The notes below the pieces were generated by a model that worked only from the letters and a program-made list of their open reading frames with translations, was not told where the DNA came from and did no database searches. The translations under genes and the position numbers were made by a program. 12,246 nt of DNA. Source: Candidatus Pacearchaeota archaeon. GTDB lineage: Archaea > Nanobdellota > Nanobdellia > Pacearchaeales > GW2011-AR1. Below, piece by piece: positions 1-5,696 of this stretch. The stretch's first letter is position 1; every line of letters starts with the position of its first letter. The stretch covers positions 1 to 12,246 of the forward strand of contig NZCQ01000024.1 in assembly GCA_002688335.1 (NCBI GenBank), read 5' to 3'.

Positions 1-27
1 AATTAAGGGCGGGTGGGAGGGTTAATT
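1..27. other. G-quadruplex-type tract flanked by an inverted repeat
   Basis: Four GGG runs at 7-9, 11-13, 15-17 and 19-21 are separated by single bases (C, T, A), the layout expected of a very stable parallel G-quadruplex on the plus strand. The run is framed by AATTAA (1-6) and TTAATT (22-27), which are reverse complements. It stands out because the rest of the window is AT-rich and G-poor on this strand. It begins at the window edge, so the left context is unknown. Any function, such as transcription stop, origin or protein binding site, is inference. Confidence 0.7.
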
Positions 28-85
28 TATTGGTGTAGAAATAAAAGATTTTTAGTTTCTGGATTTAGCCTTCACCACCAAAAAC

Positions 86-94
86 CCTATAAAC
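86..94 (+). promoter_or_regulatory. TATA-like box for the gene at 118
   Basis: The string CCTATAAAC is centred about 27 nt before the ATG at 118. That fits an archaeal TATA box giving a leaderless or nearly leaderless transcript. Bases 28-85 show no gene: plus-frame stops cluster near the window start and no minus-strand ATG is present. Confidence 0.55.
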
Positions 95-117
95 TTAATG
101 CTCCTAATCTCTAAAAA

Positions 118-921
118 ATGGTTTCAATAGCTTACATGGTTGCAGGACTTTCTTCTAGATTTGGAGGAAAAATAAAAGCCCTTACAAAAATAGGCCCCAA
201 CCAAGAAACATTAATCGAGCTATCCTTAAACAGAGCAATAAATGCGGGATTCAATAAAATAATTTTCATAGTCGGACCATCAACGCAAGAAGCCTTCAAA
301 GAATATTTCGGAACTAGATACAAGGGAATCCCAATAGAATATGCCCTACAATCTTTCAACAAAGAACTAAGAGAAAAACCTTGGGGAACAACCGATGCAA
401 TCTGCTCAGCTAGCCATCTAATAGATGAACCTTGCCTAGTCTGCACTGGAGACGACCTATATTCAGAAGAAACCTTCAATACATTATTCAACCACGCAAA
501 ATCCGAGAATACAAACGCAACAGTCGGATATCCTCTAATCGACCATCTTCCAGAAGAAGGCCTTGTCAATAGGGGAATCTTCCATATAGAAGATGACTTT
601 GTAATATCATCAGACGAGATAAAAGAAGTCTCCAGAGAAAACCATCAAGAAAAAGGCCTAAGCCACGACACTCCAGCAAACATCGGAATATTCTTAATTC
701 AAAAAGAAACCCTAAATAAAATCAACCAAATTCTAAACGAATTCAAGGAAACACACAAAGATAACAAGATAATAGAATGCTATCTAAATGTTGAACTAGG
801 GAATCTTGTAAAAAATCAACTAGCAAAAATAAAATACTATAAAGGCAAAGGACAACTATTAGGACTAACAAATCCTGAAGATGAACAGATTGTTAGAGAA
901 GCTTTGAAGGCAAATATTTAA
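118..921 (+). CDS. sugar-phosphate-type nucleotidyltransferase (NTP_transferase fold)
   Basis: A 267-residue protein with the GT-A/NTP-transferase signature. The N-terminal nucleotide-binding loop carries G10, R14, G16-G17 and a following lysine (K18/K20). GTTDA at 90-94 is the usual nucleotide-contact segment, and GDD at 111-113 is the likely metal-binding aspartate region. Enzymes of this fold join a nucleoside triphosphate to a sugar phosphate (UDP-glucose or UDP-GlcNAc pyrophosphorylase class) in the cytoplasm, feeding glycan or lipid-sugar synthesis. There is no left-handed beta-helix acyltransferase domain, so it is a stand-alone catalytic domain. The exact sugar and nucleotide cannot be told from the sequence. 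It has its own promoter, and the next gene starts 24 nt after its stop. The ATG at 118 is chosen for its TATA-box spacing. Confidence 0.8.
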   Translation: MVSIAYMVAGLSSRFGGKIKALTKIGPNQETLIELSLNRAINAGFNKIIFIVGPSTQEAFKEYFGTRYKGIPIEYALQSFNKELREKPWGTTDAICSASHLIDEPCLVCTGDDLYSEETFNTLFNHAKSENTNATVGYPLIDHLPEEGLVNRGIFHIEDDFVISSDEIKEVSRENHQEKGLSHDTPANIGIFLIQKETLNKINQILNEFKETHKDNKIIECYLNVELGNLVKNQLAKIKYYKGKGQLLGLTNPEDEQIVREALKANI

Positions 922-924
922 ATA
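917..924 (+). promoter_or_regulatory. TATA-like box overlapping the preceding stop codon
   Basis: TTTAAATA at 917-924 is centred about 25 nt before the ATG at 946. It overlaps the TAA stop (919-921) of the upstream gene, so the next gene can be transcribed alone despite the 24-nt gap. Confidence 0.5.
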
Positions 925-945
925 CTTAAAACCAACCCTAAAAGC

Positions 946-1251
946 ATGGACAATCAATATACAACAGCAGACTTTGTCAATGAGACTAGGGAATACGGAA
1001 TAATAGTTGAAGGTCTACCCTCTGGAATGAAACCAGAAAAAGCAGCAACTATCTTTTCAAATTTAAAGATACCAATCGGCCGTCCAGACCCTGCTTGGAA
1101 CATAGGTTGGTTTCCAAAAGAAGTTTTAACAAGAAAAGATGAGAAATTGGGAGAAGTTGATAGAATACCATTAGACCAACCCGGAGCCTTAAAATTAAAA
1201 CTAACTCTAACAGAAATTGCAAGAGGGTACCTAACAACTCAATCTATTTAA
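946..1251 (+). CDS. small hypothetical protein
   Basis: A 101-residue soluble protein that I do not recognise. It has no membrane segment, no signal peptide and no cysteines. The N-terminal half is mixed (YGIIVEGLPSGMKPEKAATIF), followed by a short Pro/Trp-containing centre around DPAWNIGWFPKE and a Leu/Lys-rich C-terminal strand-helix region ending in LTEIARGYL. The compact size suggests a small alpha/beta domain. The start is supported by a TATA-like box about 25 nt upstream. It lies between a nucleotidyltransferase and a ZIP transporter, each with its own promoter, so context says little about its job. Confidence 0.65.
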   Translation: MDNQYTTADFVNETREYGIIVEGLPSGMKPEKAATIFSNLKIPIGRPDPAWNIGWFPKEVLTRKDEKLGEVDRIPLDQPGALKLKLTLTEIARGYLTTQSI

Positions 1252-1260
1252 ACCAGCTTC

Positions 1261-1270
1261 TTTAAAAACC
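1261..1270 (+). promoter_or_regulatory. TATA-like box for the ZIP transporter
   Basis: TTTAAAAACC at 1261-1270 has its TTTAAA core centred 26-27 nt before the ATG at 1290. The same ten bases recur at the same distance before infB (2498-2507). Confidence 0.6.
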
Positions 1271-1289
1271 TTTTCAACCTTATCCTGTT

Positions 1290-2042
1290 ATGCTATCTAC
1301 ATTCCAATGGATCTTATTAGTAACAATCCTCAATGGACTTGTAGCTATTATTGGAGCGATAATATTTTTATCATTCAAAAAAACCTCTCACAAAACTCTA
1401 ATCTTCTTTGTCTCATTCACAACAGGAGCACTCATAGGTGGAGCCTTGTTACACTTCATCCCAGAAGCAGCTGCCCAGCTATCATTCTTGAAAACAACTC
1501 TCTTAACAATCTCAGGATTTGTAATCTTCTTCTTACTTGAAACATATCTTCACTGGCACCACTGCCACACTCATGAATGTGACGCACACTCTCCAACTAA
1601 ACCGTATGCCCAATTACTATTATATGGAGATTCAATACACAACTTCATAGATGGGATAATAATAGCAAGCTCGTTCATCATATCAATTCCATTAGGAATA
1701 ATAACCTCCATCTTAATAATAGCCCACGAGCTTCCTCAAGAAATCAGCGATTTCGCAGTCCTCATCTATGGAGGATTCTCAAAAAGAAAAGCATTAATTT
1801 ACAATTTCCTATCTCAACTAACTGCAGTCCTAGGGGGAATCTTAGGATATTTATTCATAGGAGTAAGAGAGCAAGCAATATTCCTTCTACCAATCGCAGC
1901 AGGAGGATTCCTGCACATAGCAATATCAGACCTAATTCCAGAAATATTCAAAGAACAAAATCCATTAAAAAGAATAACAAATATGCTCATAATAATAGCG
2001 GGAATTCTATTATTACTCTCTGCAAAAGTTTTTGTTGGATGA
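1290..2042 (+). CDS. ZIP-family divalent metal transporter
   Basis: A 250-residue integral membrane protein with about eight hydrophobic segments. ZIP proteins move Zn2+, Fe2+ or related ions into the cytoplasm. Family hallmarks seen: the early GALIGGALLHFIPEA segment (46-60); HNFIDG (117-122) in the fourth membrane helix; HELPQEISDF (146-155) in the fifth, which with the former makes the binuclear metal site; and a histidine-rich loop at 88-100 (HWHHCHTHECDAH) before helix 4, typical of the metal-sensing cytoplasmic loop. GGFLHIAISDLIPE (205-218) matches the late conserved block. Length is normal for the short prokaryotic GufA/ZupT-like type. Metal selectivity cannot be read off. It is a single gene with its own TATA box. 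Confidence 0.92.
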   Translation: MLSTFQWILLVTILNGLVAIIGAIIFLSFKKTSHKTLIFFVSFTTGALIGGALLHFIPEAAAQLSFLKTTLLTISGFVIFFLLETYLHWHHCHTHECDAHSPTKPYAQLLLYGDSIHNFIDGIIIASSFIISIPLGIITSILIIAHELPQEISDFAVLIYGGFSKRKALIYNFLSQLTAVLGGILGYLFIGVREQAIFLLPIAAGGFLHIAISDLIPEIFKEQNPLKRITNMLIIIAGILLLLSAKVFVG

Positions 2043-2056
2043 AAGAAAAACCAATA

Positions 2057-2138
2057 AATTTTTAACCAACCCTTTCTCTCATTTTTCATGCAAAACAAAA
2101 TCAGACAACCAATCATAATTATTTCACGTCACCAATAA
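2057..2138 (+). pseudogene. possible relic of an infB promoter and 5' end
   Basis: A TTTAAC-type box (core 2061-2066) lies about 24 nt before an ATG at 2088, the geometry of the functional promoters here. The ATG opens a 16-codon frame reading MQNKIRQPIIIISRHQ and then a stop (2136-2138). Residues IRQPII match the start of the intact aIF5B gene 440 bp downstream (IRQPIITVAGH), sharing the 11-base string CAACCAATCAT, with synonymous difference at the Arg codon (AGA versus CGT). It overlaps the 3' end of the minus-strand gene 2119-2367. It could be a decayed partial duplication, a leader peptide or chance. Confidence 0.3.
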
Positions 2139-2367
2139 CAATCCTCTCAACACCATCGGGTATTCTATAACTCTCCTCGGTCTTAATAGCCCCAGCAGCC
2201 TCAGGAACTTCAACATCTAAATACCAAGTGCCATCCTCAACTCTAGAACTATCAAGAAGCTTATGACCTGTAGTTGGATATGTTACATGTAACATGCCAT
2301 CTTTAACCTCGGGATCATAAACTCCCAGCTTTTCATTACCAACCAAATCCGAAATATCTATTGTCAT
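2119..2367 (-). CDS. small hypothetical beta-rich protein
   Basis: An 82-residue acidic soluble protein, not recognised. The pattern of short alternating hydrophobic strands (KLGVYDPEV, MLHVTYP, TWYLDVEVPEAAG, ERIVIGDVK) suggests a small all-beta fold. It has no cysteines and no membrane segment. Coding direction is supported by a CTTTAAG box (plus-strand 2391-2396) centred about 26-27 nt before the ATG, and by coding-strand composition. It diverges from infB, with 159 bp between the two start codons. Regulation and role are unknown. Confidence 0.6.
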   Translation of the reverse strand: MTIDISDLVGNEKLGVYDPEVKDGMLHVTYPTTGHKLLDSSRVEDGTWYLDVEVPEAAGAIKTEESYRIPDGVERIVIGDVK

Positions 2368-2390
2368 TACCTTAGATATATTCTTCTCTA

Positions 2391-2396
2391 CTTAAA
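2391..2396 (-). promoter_or_regulatory. TATA-like box for the minus-strand 82-residue gene
   Basis: Read on the minus strand this is TTTAAG, centred about 26-27 nt before the ATG at 2367. The spacing matches the other gene-opening promoters in the window. Confidence 0.45.
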
Positions 2397-2411
2397 GATT
2401 TATACAAGAAA

Positions 2412-2480
2412 TTATTTATTTTGATCCTCTTGTTCCTTAAGATTTCTTAAAAACGCTTGTATCTCTCTTTTTCTTTTCAT
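2412..2480 (-). CDS. possible 22-residue micro-ORF divergent from infB
   Basis: A minus-strand ATG at 2480 opens MKRKREIQAFLRNLKEQEDQNK followed by TAA. The peptide is highly charged and would be helical. A TTTAAA box at 2498-2503 lies about 20-23 nt upstream on this strand and also serves infB in the other direction. That spacing is slightly short for a leaderless start. It could be a real small protein, a leader for 2119-2367, or chance. Confidence 0.2.
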   Translation of the reverse strand: MKRKREIQAFLRNLKEQEDQNK

Positions 2481-2494
2481 TTTTCACCAACGAG

Positions 2495-2509
2495 GGATTT
2501 AAAAACCCT
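2495..2509 (+). promoter_or_regulatory. near-palindromic TATA box of infB
   Basis: GGGATTTAAAAACCC is framed by complementary GGG/CCC and has its TTTAAA core (2498-2503) centred about 26-27 nt before the infB ATG. Its symmetry allows reading in both directions. Confidence 0.6.
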
Positions 2510-2526
2510 ATATTTTTAGTCTAGGT

Positions 2527-4269
2527 ATGGCAACCAATCAACGCATTCGTCAACCAATCATTACAGTAGCAGGTCATGTTGACCATGGAAAAACATCCCT
2601 ACTTGACAGTATAAGAAACACTGAGATTCAAGAGAGCGAAGCAGGAGGAATAACTCAAAAAATCTCTTTCACAAAAGTTCCTATGGAAAAAATAGAAGAA
2701 ACATGCCCCCTTCTTCAAGAAAATAAAATAAAATTAGACTTTCCCGGATTCTTATTCATAGACACTCCAGGCCATGCAGCATTCTCTCACTTAAGAAAAA
2801 GAGGAGGATCATTAGCAGATATAGCAATACTAATGATAGACATAAATGACGGGATAAAACCTCAAACTCAAGAAGTCATAGAGATATTAAAACTAAACAA
2901 AATTCCATTCATCATAGCTCTGAACAAAATAGACAATATCTCAAGTTGGAGAAAACAATCAGAAAAATTAATGGAAAACATAAACAAACAATCAACAAAC
3001 ACCCAATTACAATTCAAGGAAAAACTGCTCACAATAGCAGGCAGCTTACACCACCATGGATTCAATGCCAAACTCTACTCTGAAATAACAGACTTCACAA
3101 AAGAATTAGCACTAATACCTTGCTCAGCAAAAACAAAAGAAGGGATTCCCGAACTAATATTAACACTAGCAGGGCTATCACAAAGATTTCTAAAGGACAA
3201 ATTAAAATTAGATAAGGACGCAAAAGGAGTTGTATTCGAAATAAAAAAAGAAAAGTCAATGGAATATTCTGAGGCGATACTCTATGATGGAACACTCTCT
3301 ATTAAAGATGAAATAGCAATCGCAAGCTTCGACGAACCAATTATCACAAAAATCAGAGTGCTAGAAGAAATCCTTCCATTATCAAACAAATTTGAATCAA
3401 CAAAAAAAGCAACAGCTTCAACAGGCCTAAGAATGCAATTAATCAATAATAAAGAAATACTACCTGGAATGCCATTCACAATATTCAAAGACAACCTAGA
3501 AGAAATTAAAACAGAATTCAAAAAAGAACTAACTCCTTTCAAAACAGAAGAACAAGGAATAATAATCAAAGCAGATTCTCTAGGATCTCTTCAAGCATTA
3601 ATCACGCTATTAAATCAAGAAAAAATCCCAATCATGAGCGCAGGCATAGGAAAGATCAACAAAAAAGATATCATCCAAGCAAAAACCAACAAAGAAAACG
3701 ATCCAGTAAACTCCCTAATCCTTGGATTCTCGACTTCATTAGACGATGAAGCAAAAAACCTAAACACAGAAGACATAAAAATCTTAACAAACGAAGTGAT
3801 CTATAAATTAATTGAAGATGCAAAAGAATATCAGAACGAGAAAAGAAAAGAAATTGAAAAAGAACGTTTAATGGAACTAGCAACTATCTCCCAATTAAAA
3901 ATCTTACCCCAATACATATTCAGAAACTCAAACCCTGCTGTTTTCGGAGTTGAAATTGAAGTTGGAAAACTAAAAAAAGGAATCCCCATAATAGATGAGA
4001 ATGGAACTAGTATTTCAAGAGTTAAAGATATTCAAGAAGATAAAAACTCAGTCGAGCAAGCTGAAGAAGGTAAGCAAATAGCACTATCCCTTACAGGAAC
4101 TAACTTCGAAAGACAACTCTCAGATATAACTCATCTTTATTCAGATATCTCAGAAAAACAATTCAGACACTTCAAAGAAAACAAAGACCTCCTTACACAA
4201 AGCGAAATACAAACACTACAAAAAATAGCAGAGATAAAACGTAAAGAAAATGTTAGCTGGGGAGTATAG
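2527..4269 (+). CDS. infB: translation initiation factor aIF5B (archaeal IF-2)
   Basis: A 580-residue GTPase that promotes ribosomal subunit joining and initiator-tRNA placement in the cytoplasm. The GTP-binding motifs are all present: G1 loop GHVDHGKT (16-23), the switch I GGITQKI (40-46), G3 DTPGH (79-83), G4 NKID (133-136) and a G5-type SAK near residue 200. Domain II follows at roughly 225-330, domain III at about 345-440, and domain IV fills the C-terminus, ending in the helical LYSDISEKQFRHFK...AEIKRKENVSWG tail typical of the archaeal/eukaryotic factor. Length is close to normal for archaeal aIF5B, with no intein despite the P-loop being a common insertion site. It is a single gene with its own TATA box; the ATG at 2527 fits a leaderless mRNA. 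Confidence 0.95.
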   Translation: MATNQRIRQPIITVAGHVDHGKTSLLDSIRNTEIQESEAGGITQKISFTKVPMEKIEETCPLLQENKIKLDFPGFLFIDTPGHAAFSHLRKRGGSLADIAILMIDINDGIKPQTQEVIEILKLNKIPFIIALNKIDNISSWRKQSEKLMENINKQSTNTQLQFKEKLLTIAGSLHHHGFNAKLYSEITDFTKELALIPCSAKTKEGIPELILTLAGLSQRFLKDKLKLDKDAKGVVFEIKKEKSMEYSEAILYDGTLSIKDEIAIASFDEPIITKIRVLEEILPLSNKFESTKKATASTGLRMQLINNKEILPGMPFTIFKDNLEEIKTEFKKELTPFKTEEQGIIIKADSLGSLQALITLLNQEKIPIMSAGIGKINKKDIIQAKTNKENDPVNSLILGFSTSLDDEAKNLNTEDIKILTNEVIYKLIEDAKEYQNEKRKEIEKERLMELATISQLKILPQYIFRNSNPAVFGVEIEVGKLKKGIPIIDENGTSISRVKDIQEDKNSVEQAEEGKQIALSLTGTNFERQLSDITHLYSDISEKQFRHFKENKDLLTQSEIQTLQKIAEIKRKENVSWGV

Positions 4270-4274
4270 TTAAG

Positions 4275-4283
4275 TTTTTAAAG
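4275..4283 (+). promoter_or_regulatory. TATA-like box for the gene at 4307
   Basis: TTTTTAAAG has its TTTAAA core centred about 27 nt before the ATG at 4307. It begins six bases after the infB stop codon. Confidence 0.5.
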
Positions 4284-4306
4284 CAAAAGTTTATAGTTCT
4301 TGAACA

Positions 4307-4720
4307 ATGAATGAATCTCAAGATACAAAAGATCCTAAACAAATCTATAAAGATCAAATAGAAATTGAACTAAGGATATATAAGAAGTTAGAAGCAAGTT
4401 CTATAGAAAGATATAATCAATTAGATTTAGATGATCAAATTAACCTTAGAAATCTCATTCCTAAAAACAAAGCTCCTTATTCTACATCAGTACAAGAATC
4501 TAGAAAATTCTGGGAAGGGATACTAGATCTAGGAGACTTATGCGAAAGAATTTCTGCATTAGCCTTTATGTATACAAGATGTTTTGGGCATGATGAATAT
4601 TCAGAAGAAATTCTTGAAAGATTAGAAGAAATTGAAGAATTTAAAGATCAATCAAGAAGGGGCATGCTAGGAGAAATAGCAGAATACCTTCAAGAATTAG
4701 AACCTTCAAGAATTGCTTAA
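4307..4720 (+). CDS. acidic helical hypothetical protein
   Basis: A 137-residue cytoplasmic protein, not recognised. It is rich in Glu, Asp, Leu and Ile and looks almost entirely helical, with charged amphipathic segments at about 12-45 and 95-135 (for example ILERLEEIEEFKDQ). No membrane segment or signal is seen. The two cysteines (in LCERIS and RCFGHD) do not form a CxxC. The start is supported by a TATA-like box. The gene is G-rich on its coding strand, unlike infB, so it may have a different origin. Its stop overlaps the convergent truB stop by four bases. Confidence 0.65.
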   Translation: MNESQDTKDPKQIYKDQIEIELRIYKKLEASSIERYNQLDLDDQINLRNLIPKNKAPYSTSVQESRKFWEGILDLGDLCERISALAFMYTRCFGHDEYSEEILERLEEIEEFKDQSRRGMLGEIAEYLQELEPSRIA

Positions 4721-5658
4721 ACCCTCTCACTATCTTTAACCTTAAACTTCCCGACCCTAGTTCTTTTCAAATTAAACAATATTCCACCACCATAATCCAA
4801 ACCAAAATCTCTTGCAATAGCCCTAATATAAGTTCCACTACTACAATTAACTCTGACCTTAACAACAAAAAACTTCTCCCCATTCCCATCAAGCAATTCC
4901 TTCCATTTATCTACAATCTCCTTCTGCCTAAAATCCCCTTTAACCCTCCCAACCCTTCTCTTAATCTCTCTCAACAACTTTCCAGCACCAATCTTATAAA
5001 TATCTTCAACATTCATTCCCTTTATCTCAACATTGCTAATTGGAATTTCAACACCATCTAACTTCCCATCACGAGCATAACTCCATAAAGGCTTGCCCTT
5101 AACAATATAAGAAGAATAAACTGGAATCTTTTGTTTATACTTTCCCTTAAAACTCTTTATTTTCTTTTTTAATTCTTTGATTACGCCGACAGAGGAAATC
5201 GAACCCTCGTGTCCCGGAGGACATCTGGTTTCAACAGATTGCATTAACCATTCTGCCATACTGGCGCATTTAGAAACATCATCCGAAATATCTAAATACT
5301 TCTTATCATTATGTCTACTACCTGGTTTCAACTTATTGTATTCATTCACTCGAATCGAATCCTTCTTTTCTTTATTTGCAATTTTAAGATCATCAACAAC
5401 TCCCAACAAGTCTAAACTATCAGTACTTAACCCAATTAAAATCTCAGCAACATATTCCTTATCAAGTTTCATATAATTATCCATCTTTTTATTCTCATCC
5501 CCAACCAAAACCAACAAGACCCCCTCAGCCATCGGATCCAATCTCCCAGGATAACTCATCTTCTTACCTCCATATTTAAGATTCCTCTCCCTAAATCTAT
5601 CAACCAACTCAAGCGGAGTCATTCCCAAGGGCTTATACAAATTAAGTATTTTTTTCAT
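4717..5658 (-). CDS. truB: bacterial-type tRNA pseudouridine-55 synthase, PUA-less, with an embedded tRNA gene
   Basis: A 313-residue pseudouridine synthase of the TruB family, which converts U55 in the T-arm of tRNAs. Motifs seen: KPLGMTPLELV near the N-terminus; YPGRLDPMAEGVLLV (36-50) with D41 as the predicted catalytic aspartate; LDKEYVAEILIGLSTD (65-80); IPVYSSYIVKGKPLWSYAR (178-196); and CSSGTYIRAIARDFG (272-286). The protein ends at LKRTRVGKFKVKDSERV, where the catalytic core stops, so the C-terminal PUA domain is missing. The wording of these motifs resembles bacterial (CPR-like) TruB more than archaeal Cbf5, suggesting transfer. Residues about 92-158 form an extra stretch between two core blocks. 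Residues 132-158 of it are encoded by a tRNA-Ser gene read in frame. Whether the enzyme tolerates this insert is unknown. Confidence 0.85.
   Translation of the reverse strand: MKKILNLYKPLGMTPLELVDRFRERNLKYGGKKMSYPGRLDPMAEGVLLVLVGDENKKMDNYMKLDKEYVAEILIGLSTDSLDLLGVVDDLKIANKEKKDSIRVNEYNKLKPGSRHNDKKYLDISDDVSKCASMAEWLMQSVETRCPPGHEGSISSVGVIKELKKKIKSFKGKYKQKIPVYSSYIVKGKPLWSYARDGKLDGVEIPISNVEIKGMNVEDIYKIGAGKLLREIKRRVGRVKGDFRQKEIVDKWKELLDGNGEKFFVVKVRVNCSSGTYIRAIARDFGLDYGGGILFNLKRTRVGKFKVKDSERV
5184..5265 (-). tRNA. tRNA-Ser(UGA), nested in frame inside truB
   Basis: Read on the minus strand, 5265 to 5184 forms a full type II tRNA of 82 nt. Elements: 7-bp acceptor arm; U8 G9; 3-bp D-stem (GCA/TGC) with GG in the loop; anticodon stem ATCTG/CAGAT with loop TTGAAAC and anticodon UGA; a long variable arm with GTCC/GGAC stem and TCCG loop; T-stem GAGGG/TCCTC with T-loop TTCGATT; discriminator G. 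The long variable arm and G73 are serine identity features. No CCA is encoded and there is no intron. The acceptor stem is imperfect: A4-C69 mismatch and G-U pairs at 5-68 and 6-67. Only one of the three sense frames through it is open, and that is the truB frame. Confidence 0.88.
5289..5298 (-). promoter_or_regulatory. TATA-like box possibly driving the embedded tRNA
   Basis: On the minus strand this reads TATTTAGATA, centred about 28 nt before the first tRNA nucleotide. That is the same spacing seen between boxes and start codons across the window, so the tRNA could be transcribed from inside truB with little or no 5' leader. It is AT-rich coding sequence, so chance is possible. Confidence 0.4.
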
Positions 5659-5680
5659 GAATTTAAAGACAAAAAAGAAT

Positions 5681-5689
5681 ACTAAAAGG
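5681..5689 (-). promoter_or_regulatory. TATA-like box for truB
   Basis: On the minus strand CCTTTTAGT lies in the 38-bp gap after the stop of the upstream gene (5697). It is centred about 27 nt before the truB ATG at 5658. Confidence 0.45.
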
Positions 5690-5696
5690 TTATCTT

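Noticed and set aside
132..569. A 145-codon minus-strand frame opposite the nucleotidyltransferase gene
   Set aside because: The plus strand has clear nucleotidyltransferase motifs and a promoter; the minus frame has neither.
2569..2600. Intein insertion in the aIF5B P-loop, a frequent site
   Set aside because: The GHVDHGKT motif continues directly into normal factor sequence, and total length fits an intein-free protein.
5177..5476. A 99-codon plus-strand frame antisense to truB
   Set aside because: It overlaps the tRNA in antisense and the truB motifs on the other strand, with no promoter at the normal spacing; it is a shadow.
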